Assembly: GCA_037388825.1 (NCBI GenBank)
Contig: JARRJV010000022.1
Coordinates: forward strand, 1-40,032
Direction of reading: 5' to 3'
From: Acidiferrobacteraceae bacterium
Lineage (GTDB): Bacteria > Pseudomonadota > Gammaproteobacteria > Acidiferrobacterales > JAJDNE01
DNA length: 40,032 nt
In this document: one piece after another, positions 1-7,341 of the stretch
How the letters are laid out: every line of letters starts with the position of its first letter
Position numbering within the stretch: the stretch's first letter is position 1
Position numbers and translations under genes: made by a program
Notes under the pieces: generated by a model
The model's database searches: none
What the model was told of the DNA's origin: nothing
What the model saw: the letters and a program-made list of their open reading frames with translations, nothing else

Positions 1-101
1 GAAAAATTCAGCCACTTAGGAATACAAGCTCAGCAGGAACCTGAGTTTGAGCGAAATTTTTTCCCGTGGCACCCCGAACAGATGTCATTCAGGCCATTTT
101 T

Positions 102-129
102 TTGCCCCGAAGACGGGAGGCGGTAGAAT
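102..129 (+). promoter_or_regulatory. probable sigma-70 promoter of nhaA
   Basis: A -35-like TTGCCC at 102-107 is followed after 16 bases by a -10-like TAGAAT at 124-129. Transcription would begin near 136 and give a leader of about 38 bases before the ATG at 174. This supports the later nhaA start over the GTG at 66, which lies upstream of the promoter. The call rests on hexamer matches only. Confidence 0.45.
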
Positions 130-173
130 GCACCGACCCACCGCCGTACGTACCTCGATCAGGACCCCCTTCC

Positions 174-1547
174 ATGGCCAACGATCCAACCGCGAGAGAC
201 CCTTCCGCCGACGACGTTTACGATGCACCCCTTGAGCGGGCTTTTGACCGCATCGTTACGCCATTCGAGGAGTTCATTCACAAGCAGGCCACCAGTGGCC
301 TGCTGCTCATGGGCTCGGCACTGCTTGCATTGTTCATCGCCAACAGCCCCCTGGCTCACGGGTACGAACAGTTTCTGAATACCGTCGTCGGATTCAACGT
401 AGGTGACTGGAGGTTCGCTCACTCCATCCACCACTGGATTAACGACGGACTGATGGCCATGTTCTTTTTCGTTGTCGGCCTGGAAATCAAGCGCGAGATT
501 CTGGTGGGCGAACTGTCCGATCCGCGCCAGGCCGCCCTGCCCATTCTCGCCGCTCTGGGGGGGATGATTTTTCCGGCGGTCATTTTCGCCCTGTTCAACA
601 CAGGCGGTGAAGCCGCTCGCGGCTGGGGTATCCCCATGGCCACGGACATCGCCTTCGCCGTCGGCGCCCTGGTGCTCCTGGGTACCCGGATTCCCCGATC
701 CCTGGTCACGTTCCTCGTGGCGTTGGCCATCGTGGACGACCTCGGCAGCGTGGTGGTGATCGCCCTGTTCTATACCGAGAAGATTCACCTGGGCGCCCTG
801 GGGCTGGCGGCCCTGCTGGTGGCGGTTCTGGTACTGTTCAACCTCTTTGGCATTCGGCGGACCCTTCCCTATTTCATCGCCGGTGGTCTCTTGTGGCTGG
901 CCATGCTGGAGTCCGGTGTCCACGCCACCATCGCCGGGGTCCTGACTGCGCTTGCCATACCCGCGCGTCCGAAATATCACCCCGGGTCCTTCACTCGCCG
1001 CGTGCGTGCGCTCATGGATCGTTTCGATGAGGCCCATGATCCAAAGACCACCATCATCACCAACGAAGGTCAGCGCGCATTGCTGCAAACCCTCGAAAAC
1101 TGCGTTCACCGGGTCGAGACGCCGCTGCAGCGATTGGAACACCAACTGCACTTTCCCGTCGCCTACGGCATCATTCCCGTGTTCGCGCTGGCCAACGCAG
1201 GAATCCCGGTAGACTTCGAGTCCCTTGCCGCCACCCTGTCCCATCCTCTTACCCTGGGCGTGGTGGTGGGACTGGTCGCGGGCAAGCTGCTGGGGATTGC
1301 GGGCGTATCGTGGGTAGCGCTGCGCCTGGGCGTGGGACGACTGCCCCAGGGCACAACGTTCAGCCAGATCATTGGCGTCGCGTTGCTGGGGGGCATTGGC
1401 TTTACCATGTCCATCTTCATCGGCGAACTGGCGTTCCCCGGGCAGACCTCCTTTCTACTCATGGCCAAGAGCGGCATTTTGCTGGCATCGGTGGTCGCCG
1501 GCGTAGGCGGATTCCTGTTCCTGCGCTTTGTCGCACCCGCGCGGTGA
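174..1547 (+). CDS. nhaA: Na+/H+ antiporter NhaA
   Basis: Inner-membrane antiporter that exchanges cytoplasmic Na+ for external protons, for pH and sodium homeostasis. The 457-residue product has about twelve hydrophobic segments. It carries the family pair of aspartates in AIVDDLG (residues 188-189) and the preceding ATDIAFAVGALVLLG helix. It is longer than E. coli NhaA (388 residues), partly through a hydrophilic insertion at about residues 265-325 between two membrane helices and partly through an N-terminal extension. An in-frame GTG at 66 would add 36 residues, but those residues do not look like NhaA and a promoter lies downstream of it, so ATG 174 is preferred. A 60-codon gene follows at once on the same strand. 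Sodium export fits a marine, saline or alkaline habitat. Confidence 0.95.
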   Translation: MANDPTARDPSADDVYDAPLERAFDRIVTPFEEFIHKQATSGLLLMGSALLALFIANSPLAHGYEQFLNTVVGFNVGDWRFAHSIHHWINDGLMAMFFFVVGLEIKREILVGELSDPRQAALPILAALGGMIFPAVIFALFNTGGEAARGWGIPMATDIAFAVGALVLLGTRIPRSLVTFLVALAIVDDLGSVVVIALFYTEKIHLGALGLAALLVAVLVLFNLFGIRRTLPYFIAGGLLWLAMLESGVHATIAGVLTALAIPARPKYHPGSFTRRVRALMDRFDEAHDPKTTIITNEGQRALLQTLENCVHRVETPLQRLEHQLHFPVAYGIIPVFALANAGIPVDFESLAATLSHPLTLGVVVGLVAGKLLGIAGVSWVALRLGVGRLPQGTTFSQIIGVALLGGIGFTMSIFIGELAFPGQTSFLLMAKSGILLASVVAGVGGFLFLRFVAPAR

Positions 1548-1567
1548 GCCTTCCGGAGATCGGGCGC

Positions 1568-1750
1568 ATGCCCGCCTGGGTGGTCTGGGTGGCACAGGAT
1601 CCCGATGGCAGCTGGTGGGGATTCGAGGCCGAGCCCATGGCGGCGGACTATGGCTGGTACGAGAATGAGACGGGGCGCTACGCCCGTTTGGCCGCCGGTT
1701 CGATCAACCCCGACTGGCGTCACACACTTAGGCGGATTGGCAGCAACTAG
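1568..1750 (+). CDS. small tryptophan-rich hypothetical protein
   Basis: A 60-residue product beginning MPAWVVWVAQDPDGSWWGFE, rich in Trp and acidic residues, with no signal peptide or membrane segment. The start is ATG 1568, preceded by a GGAG at about 1555. It begins 20 bases after nhaA on the same strand, so the two may share a transcript. Its stop TAG overlaps the stop of the opposite gene in a palindromic CTAG (1747-1750), which argues that the frame is real and ends there under constraint. I do not recognise the family. The Trp/Gly/Asp pattern suggests a small folded beta-type domain, but no function can be assigned. Confidence 0.6.
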   Translation: MPAWVVWVAQDPDGSWWGFEAEPMAADYGWYENETGRYARLAAGSINPDWRHTLRRIGSN

Positions 1751-2133
1751 GAATCCCGCCTTGGCGAGACAAAGTGTATAGGCTGGGCGCGCACGAACTC
1801 CTGGTCGAACACGAGATCAATGGAAACATCGTCGTCCTGGCGCACGATGCGTACCTGTTTCAGATCGGGAAGGCGGTCCGCGAGGAAACTGGTTGTGGCG
1901 GCCGCCAGGGCCTCGTTGTCGGTCAGGACCGCCTCTGCCAGATTCATGGCAACAAACCTGGCGCGATCGCCCGGCTGCGGCTGTTCGATGCGCTCACCGT
2001 CCAGGGTAATGCCCGAATCCATATCCTCGTCCATGCGGTCCAGAAACTCGCGCTGTTTTTCCGACAGGGGCTTGCGACGATCGTATTCGACCATGGATTC
2101 GCCGTTCAGGGAGACAACGATTCGATCACTCAT
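1747..2133 (-). CDS. conserved hypothetical protein, 128 aa
   Basis: A soluble, acidic product starting MSDRIVVSLNGESMVEYDRR. The start at 2133 is chosen because GAAGG stands a few bases upstream of the ATG; a longer frame to 2211 would overlap the MgtC-like gene. No signal peptide, membrane helix or known catalytic motif is visible. The N-terminal half is charged and probably helical. The C-terminal half looks like an alternating strand pattern (LKQVRIVRQDDDVSIDLVFD). It lies 37 bases downstream of the MgtC/DUF4010 gene on the same strand, so co-transcription is likely. Function unknown. Confidence 0.7.
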   Translation of the reverse strand: MSDRIVVSLNGESMVEYDRRKPLSEKQREFLDRMDEDMDSGITLDGERIEQPQPGDRARFVAMNLAEAVLTDNEALAAATTSFLADRLPDLKQVRIVRQDDDVSIDLVFDQEFVRAQPIHFVSPRRDS

Positions 2134-2170
2134 ACCTTCACTCTTTGATTCGCTCCCATGGTGGAGTACC

Positions 2171-3412
2171 TCAGGACAACAACCACAGGGTGGCGATGCC
2201 AGACCCGGCAATCGCCAACAGGGCCGGAATGACCCGTATTGCCAGTTGCCGCCCGCCCAGAAAGGCTGCCAGCGAGGCCTTGACCAGCGTATTGCTCAGG
2301 GCCGCCAGCACAATGGCGACATCGGCACCGTTTGCGCCGGTATCGCGGGCAAGGCGTGCCACGGAAAGGGTAATCGCATCCACGTCAACGGTACCGGACA
2401 GCGCCGCCAACAGATACAGACCGTGCTCGCCGAGGAAGTGACGCGCGGCTTCCGCCGCCAGCATGATGAGCGCCAGCAGCAGCCCGAACTCCAGCGCCGG
2501 CCGCAACTCCAGGGGATTGCGCAAGGGCACCGCTCCCTCGAGTCGCTCCCCACGGCTGAGATAGGCAAACCACAAGGCCGTCGCAAGCCCAACGCCCGCC
2601 ATCACGACCAGGGGCCAGAGGAGCGGTGACAGCAGATCGATATTGACCACCGAGATTTCAATGAGCATACGCGGAAACATGGTTGAGCAGGCGATGACGA
2701 TCCCGGCCGCCAGCAGAGACACCGGCACCGGACCCGCCGCGCGGCGGGCCAGATTGACTGTTGTCGCGGTGGAAGAGACCAGCCCGCCAAACACGCCCGT
2801 CGCCAGCATCCCGCGTTTCACGCCAAGGAGACGAACGGCTACGTAGCCGGAGAACGAGATCAGCGCGATCAATACCACCATCCACCAGATCTCGAACGGG
2901 TTCAGTGCCTGCCAGGGGCCGTATCCGCGATTCGGCAACACCGGCAGCAGTACAACCGTCATGACCAGCAACTTCAGTGCTGCCTGCAGTTCAACCTGTT
3001 CCAGTTTCCGCAGCCAGCCATGTAGCAGCGGCTTCAGACTGAGCAGCGTGGTCGTCACCACCGCGCCTCCGGCCGCCACCACCCCGTAGCCCAGCACTGC
3101 CAGGGCACCCAGGGCAAAGGTCACCAGGGCCGCCACGGATGTGGTGATTCCCACACTGCCACGGACCCGGGTGTCGGCAATATGGGCAACGATCAACAGG
3201 GCAGCAACGGACACGAAGGCCGCTCCGGTCAGGAGAGGACCCAGCTCCCGTCCCAGCAGAGCCCACAGTCCGCCGAGAAAGCCGAGCAGACCGAAGGTGC
3301 GGATTCCTGCAACCCGCGATCCGTCCGGCGCGGCGCGCTCCTGCCAGCCACGTTCGATACCGATGAGAAGGCCGATGGCGAGGGATACGCCGAGATTCAG
3401 GAATGTGTCCAT
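2171..3412 (-). CDS. MgtC/SapB-family membrane protein with DUF4010 domain
   Basis: A polytopic inner-membrane protein of 413 residues. The first ~130 residues match the MgtC/SapB type: LGVSLAIGLLIGIERGW, then a RVAGIRTF loop and GVVAAGGAV. The remainder is a DUF4010-type membrane domain with KRGMLATGVFGGLVSSTATT and a glycine-rich last helix. MgtC-type proteins are linked to Mg2+ limitation and ATP-synthase or acid stress in pathogens; the long DUF4010 form has no settled function. The start at 3412 begins exactly at the family N terminus, whereas the open frame continues to 4444 only as antisense of the next gene. It is divergent from the Ycf45-like gene, with about 135 bases between them. 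Confidence 0.88.
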   Translation of the reverse strand: MDTFLNLGVSLAIGLLIGIERGWQERAAPDGSRVAGIRTFGLLGFLGGLWALLGRELGPLLTGAAFVSVAALLIVAHIADTRVRGSVGITTSVAALVTFALGALAVLGYGVVAAGGAVVTTTLLSLKPLLHGWLRKLEQVELQAALKLLVMTVVLLPVLPNRGYGPWQALNPFEIWWMVVLIALISFSGYVAVRLLGVKRGMLATGVFGGLVSSTATTVNLARRAAGPVPVSLLAAGIVIACSTMFPRMLIEISVVNIDLLSPLLWPLVVMAGVGLATALWFAYLSRGERLEGAVPLRNPLELRPALEFGLLLALIMLAAEAARHFLGEHGLYLLAALSGTVDVDAITLSVARLARDTGANGADVAIVLAALSNTLVKASLAAFLGGRQLAIRVIPALLAIAGSGIATLWLLS

Positions 3413-3457
3413 GGGCGGACGGTAGCACGGATTGTGACGGGCGTTCACGCGCGGCAG

Positions 3458-3466
3458 TGGTATGAT
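3458..3466 (+). promoter_or_regulatory. extended -10 promoter element for the R3H ATPase gene
   Basis: TGG-TATGAT at 3458-3466 matches the extended -10 form TGN-TATAAT. No good -35 is seen at 17 bases, as is usual for extended -10 promoters. It lies 80 bases before the GTG start at 3548. A small inverted repeat, GGTTT-CGG-AAACC (3529-3541), sits directly in front of that start and could affect ribosome access. Confidence 0.35.
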
Positions 3467-3547
3467 GATCGCAATACTTGTGCGCGCGCCGTGCACCCCC
3501 ATATAGGCGACAGGACTGTCACCGGAACGGTTTCGGAAACCGACATC

Positions 3548-5059
3548 GTGAACGAACGCACCTTCACCGACGACCTCCATCTCCTGATCCGCAGCCTGCC
3601 CCAGAGCTTGCAGGATGCTGTGGCCGGCTTGCCCGATGCACCGCTCCTGGAGATCGTCATGGATCTGGGTCGCACACCCCAGGCGCGACTCCCCGACCAG
3701 GCCCTGAATCTCTCCGGGGAGCCCGTGACACGGGAACAGCTGGACTACGTCATCGAACGGACCGGAGACTTTGGTGCCGACAATCGCACCGGAATCGAAG
3801 GGACCCTGCACCGGATCTCCGCCATTCGCAACCGCCGCGGCGATATCGTCGGCCTGACCCTGCGCGTGGGCCGCGCCGTGTCGGGGACGATTGACCTGAT
3901 CCGCGATCTGGTCGAGTCGGGAGACAGCCTCCTGCTGCTGGGCCGGCCGGGCATTGGCAAGACCACCAAGCTGCGCGAGATCGCACGCGTGCTGGCAGAC
4001 GATCTGAAGAAACGTGTCGTCGTGATCGATACCTCGAACGAAATCGCCGGCGATGGTGATATCCCTCACCCCGCCATCGGCAGTGCGCGACGCATGCAGG
4101 TGGCACACCCGGCGCGCCAGCATGCAGTCATGATCGAGGCCGTGGAAAATCACATGCCGGAAGTCATCGTCATTGACGAGATCGGGACGGTCGAAGAGGC
4201 GCTGGCGGCGCGGACCATTGCCGAGCGTGGTGTTCAGTTGATCGGTACGGCCCACGGCAACACCCTGGATAACCTGGTTCAGAATCCCTCGCTTTCGGAT
4301 CTGGTGGGCGGGGTACAGACCGTCACCCTGGGCGACGAAGAGGCGCGCTTTCGCGGCACACAGAAAACCATCTCCGAACGCAAGGCCCCGCCGACTTTCG
4401 ATGCGGTCGTCGAAATCGTGGAACACGACGAGTTGGTGATTCACCGGAACACCGCGCGGGCCGTGGACAATCTCCTGCGCGGCCTTGATGCCGGCGGCAT
4501 CCGCCGCACCCGCGAAGGCGAATCCGCTGTCGCCAGCGAATCAATGGAAGAAGGCGCACCCGAGGAGCCCCGGGAATTCGGCGCGGATGGTGGCGGCCTG
4601 GTGCGCATTTACCCCTACGCCATCAGCCGCGATTCAGTCGAACGCGTGATCCGTGCACTGCGGCTGGAGGCGCGCACCGTCAGCCGGCCGGAGCATGCAG
4701 ACATCATCCTGGCCCTGCGCTCGCGCAGCGAGGATGCGCGACTGCGACGTATGTCAGCCGCGACCGGCGTCCCGATCCACTGCGTCAAGCGCAACAGCAC
4801 CGCCCAGATCCGCCATCAGTTACAGAGTCTTCTTGCGCCGGCACCGGCGGCCCGCGCCGACGAGCAACCCGTGGACGAGGCCGTGGTCGAGGCCGAACAG
4901 GCCGTTCAGCGCGTTCTGCGTGAAGGCGTGGCGGTGGAACTTTCGCCACGACCACCGGCCTTGCGCCGGGCCCAGCATCGCATCGTCACTCGACATCGCC
5001 TGGTGGCCGAGAGCGTGGGCACGGAACCGGCCCGTCACCTGGTCATCTATCCCGTTTGA
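3548..5059 (+). CDS. Ycf45/SpoIIIAA-like AAA ATPase with C-terminal R3H domain
   Basis: A 503-residue P-loop ATPase of the Ycf45 type. Residues 1-110 form an N-terminal domain with the family pattern of a Gly/Arg-rich strand region. Walker A GRPGIGKT is at about 132-139, and a Walker B VIVIDEIG lies near 205. HGNTL and the region after it (about 235-245) resemble the sensor segment of SpoIIIAA/Ycf45 ATPases. Residues ~345-430 contain a second small domain (GGLVRIYPYAISRDSVERVI). The C terminus has RRAQHRIVTRH...EPARHLVIYP, which fits an R3H single-stranded nucleic-acid-binding motif (R-x3-H). The GTG at 3548 is chosen because upstream in-frame sequence overlaps the divergent MgtC gene and shows no domain signal. 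The cellular role is unknown; nucleic-acid binding is inferred from R3H. Confidence 0.85.
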   Translation: MNERTFTDDLHLLIRSLPQSLQDAVAGLPDAPLLEIVMDLGRTPQARLPDQALNLSGEPVTREQLDYVIERTGDFGADNRTGIEGTLHRISAIRNRRGDIVGLTLRVGRAVSGTIDLIRDLVESGDSLLLLGRPGIGKTTKLREIARVLADDLKKRVVVIDTSNEIAGDGDIPHPAIGSARRMQVAHPARQHAVMIEAVENHMPEVIVIDEIGTVEEALAARTIAERGVQLIGTAHGNTLDNLVQNPSLSDLVGGVQTVTLGDEEARFRGTQKTISERKAPPTFDAVVEIVEHDELVIHRNTARAVDNLLRGLDAGGIRRTREGESAVASESMEEGAPEEPREFGADGGGLVRIYPYAISRDSVERVIRALRLEARTVSRPEHADIILALRSRSEDARLRRMSAATGVPIHCVKRNSTAQIRHQLQSLLAPAPAARADEQPVDEAVVEAEQAVQRVLREGVAVELSPRPPALRRAQHRIVTRHRLVAESVGTEPARHLVIYPV

Positions 5060-5139
5060 GTCCCCCGCGCCGGGCAAACCCTCCTTTTTTTCCCGATTTC
5101 CGGGGTCACGTAGGCGCCAGCCTGCGCTAGAATGCTTGT

Positions 5140-5167
5140 TTGCACCACGACTGACATCATATATATA
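5140..5167 (+). promoter_or_regulatory. probable sigma-70 promoter of nadA
   Basis: TTGCAC (5140-5145), 16 bases, then TATATA (5162-5167) inside an AT run that stands out in this GC-rich sequence. A second -10-like TAGAAT lies just upstream at 5129-5134. Start of transcription would be near 5174, giving a leader of about 50 bases before ATG 5227. Confidence 0.5.
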
Positions 5168-5226
5168 GAGTCATCGTGCCGGCGCGCATCGCCGGGACCG
5201 GGAGGCAAGCCCGGCAGGACGTGACC

Positions 5227-6303
5227 ATGGACACAGCACATCAGACACCGTTGCAGCTTGAGGCCCGGATTCGCAGCCTGGCGGAAAGCACACCACGACC
5301 CGCGGTCCCGGATGCGGACCGCAAGCAGCAACTCCACGCGCGCATACGTGAACTGCTGGAACAGGAAGACGCCGTCATCATTGCGCACTACTACGTGGAT
5401 GCCGAACTTCAGCAACTCGCCGAGGACACGGGCGGCTGTGTGGCCGACTCCCTGGAGATGGCCTCCTTTGGCAACCGCCACCCCGCCAGGACCCTGGTGG
5501 TGGTTGGCGTGCGGTTCATGGGCGAAACCGCAAAAATCCTGAATCCCGAAAAGCGTGTACTCATGCCTGACCTGGGTGCCGAATGTTCCCTGGACCTTGG
5601 CTGTCCCGCCGATACGTTCACCCGCTTCTGCGACCAGCACCGCGACCGCACCGTGGTCGTGTACGCCAACACAAGTGCCGCGGTAAAGGCCCGGGCCGAC
5701 TGGATGGTCACCTCCAGCAATGCCGTCGCCATCGTCGACGAGTTGCATCGACGGGGAGAGAAGCTGATCTGGGCCCCGGATCGCCATCTGGGACACTACG
5801 TCAAGCAACACACCGGTGCCGACATGATTCTCTGGCAGGGCTCGTGCGTGGTCCACGACGAATTTCGCGCCACCGAACTGAAACAGCTCATGGAACAACA
5901 TCCCGACGCCGAGGTGCTGGTCCATCCCGAGGCGCCGGACGCGGTGGTCGCCCTCGCCGACGTGGTTGGCTCCACACGGCGACTGATTGAAGCCGGCCGC
6001 GATTCCCTTGCCAATACCCTGATCGTTGCCACCGACTACGGCCTGTTCCACAAGATGAAGCAGGCCGCCCCCGACAAGACCTTCCTGGTCGCGCCCACCG
6101 GGGGCACCAGCGGAACCTGTTCCATGTGCGCCCACTGCCCGTGGATGGCCATGAACGGCCTGGAAAATCTGGCACAGGCACTGGAAACGGGCGCCAACCA
6201 GATCGAGATCGAGGAAGAAATCCGACGCCGCGCCCTGGTGCCGATCGAACGCATGCTGGAGTTCTCCCGTAGCCACCAGATCCTGCAGACTGCGGGCGCC
6301 TGA
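5227..6303 (+). CDS. nadA: quinolinate synthase NadA
   Basis: Condenses iminoaspartate with dihydroxyacetone phosphate to quinolinate in de novo NAD synthesis; a [4Fe-4S] enzyme of the cytoplasm. The 358-residue product has the family segments [34 protein letters not shown], and the three cluster cysteines at about C120 ([10 protein letters not shown]), C207 ([11 protein letters not shown]) and C304 ([10 protein letters not shown]). Extra cysteines at 298 and 301 reproduce the CxxCxxC arrangement seen in E. coli NadA. The ATG at 5227 follows CAGGAC; a longer frame from 5176 adds unrelated residues. NadB and NadC are not in the window. A promoter lies at 5140-5167 and cnoX follows 86 bases downstream. 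Confidence 0.97.
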   Translation: MDTAHQTPLQLEARIRSLAESTPRPAVPDADRKQQLHARIRELLEQEDAVIIAHYYVDAELQQLAEDTGGCVADSLEMASFGNRHPARTLVVVGVRFMGETAKILNPEKRVLMPDLGAECSLDLGCPADTFTRFCDQHRDRTVVVYANTSAAVKARADWMVTSSNAVAIVDELHRRGEKLIWAPDRHLGHYVKQHTGADMILWQGSCVVHDEFRATELKQLMEQHPDAEVLVHPEAPDAVVALADVVGSTRRLIEAGRDSLANTLIVATDYGLFHKMKQAAPDKTFLVAPTGGTSGTCSMCAHCPWMAMNGLENLAQALETGANQIEIEEEIRRRALVPIERMLEFSRSHQILQTAGA

Positions 6304-6389
6304 GCCCCACCAGGCGCGGCCCCTTGAAGTCTGCTGGTCCGTCCCCAATTGTCGCTCAGGGCTGTAAACCTCACGCGTGATCGACAACC

Positions 6390-7253
6390 ATGTCTGAACT
6401 TCCGTTCATCTTCGAAGCCGGCAATGACACATTCGACGAACAGGTACTGGCCCGTTCGCAGACCGTGCCGGTGGTCGTTGACTTCTGGGCAAGCTGGTGT
6501 GGCCCCTGCCGCGTACTCATGCCCTTGCTGGACAAACTGGCGAAGGAATACGACGGCCTGTTCGCCCTGGCGAAGGTCAACAGCGATGCCGAGCAGGAAC
6601 TGGCGGCACGCTTTGGCATCCGCAGCCTGCCAACGGTCAAGGTCTTCCGCCACGGACAGGTGGTAGACGAGTTCATGGGCGCGCAGCCCGAATCAGTCGT
6701 CCGCACGCTGCTCGACCGCCATGTCGAACGCGAGTCCGACCGGATGCGGGCGCAGGCGGCCGAGTTAGCGCGCGCTGGAAACGCGAGCGGGGCGCTGGAT
6801 TTGTTGCGCGCCGCGCACGAACAGGACCCGGGCCACAGCGGAGTCATCGTGGACCTCGCGCGGGCCGTCCTGGCCCAGGGGGACACTTCCGAGGCAGAAC
6901 GACTGTTTAAACAACTGCCCCCTGCGGCCCAGGTAGAAGACGATGCCCAGGCACTGTCACATGAAATTCAGCATGCGCGGATCCTGGTCAACGCCCCCGA
7001 CCGCGATACCCTCAAGAAAATCGTGGATGAACGGCCGGGGGACCTGGAGGCACGCCATCAACTCGGGTTGCGCAATGTACAGGAAGGCCGCTATGACGAA
7101 GCCCTGGAGCAATTCCTGGAAATCATGACCCGCGACCGCAAATTCGGTGACGACCTGGGTCGGCGCAGCATGCTCGAGGTATTCCAGATCCTCGGACCCA
7201 CGGACGAACGCGTGGCCCGCTACCGCCCGCGTATGGCCGCCGCCCTGTATTGA
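6390..7253 (+). CDS. cnoX: CnoX/YbbN-type thioredoxin with TPR-like C-terminal region
   Basis: A 287-residue cytoplasmic protein with an N-terminal thioredoxin domain (about 1-110) and a helical, tetratricopeptide-like region after it (115-285). The active site is WASWCGPC, CGPC at 37-40, with the cis-Pro segment RSLPTVKVF. Members of this family (CnoX/YbbN) are chaperones for GroEL and DnaK substrates that protect proteins from over-oxidation. The E. coli protein has lost one active-site cysteine (SxxC), whereas this one keeps both and should be redox-active. It follows nadA on the same strand, 86 bases away. A T-rich run follows the stop at 7265-7290, but no clear hairpin is seen. Confidence 0.9.
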   Translation: MSELPFIFEAGNDTFDEQVLARSQTVPVVVDFWASWCGPCRVLMPLLDKLAKEYDGLFALAKVNSDAEQELAARFGIRSLPTVKVFRHGQVVDEFMGAQPESVVRTLLDRHVERESDRMRAQAAELARAGNASGALDLLRAAHEQDPGHSGVIVDLARAVLAQGDTSEAERLFKQLPPAAQVEDDAQALSHEIQHARILVNAPDRDTLKKIVDERPGDLEARHQLGLRNVQEGRYDEALEQFLEIMTRDRKFGDDLGRRSMLEVFQILGPTDERVARYRPRMAAALY

Positions 7254-7341
7254 CCCGGTATTCGTCTGTTTTTTCTTTATTCTTTTCGCGAACGGCCCCA
7301 TACTTTAGTTAAGGTCATACACGAAGAGGCAGACGTAAGCG

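Noticed and set aside
159..1244. Minus-strand frame of 361 codons opposite nhaA
   Set aside because: Gln/His/Gly-rich shadow of a transporter gene; NhaA signatures are on the plus strand.
3182..3547. In-frame extension upstream of the R3H ATPase start
   Set aside because: It overlaps the divergent MgtC gene, its composition is that of an antisense shadow, and a promoter lies inside it at 3458-3466.
5060..5096. Possible terminator after the R3H ATPase gene (CCCG-CGC-CGGG then a T run)
   Set aside because: The stem is only four pairs and the T run starts about nine bases later, too weak to call.
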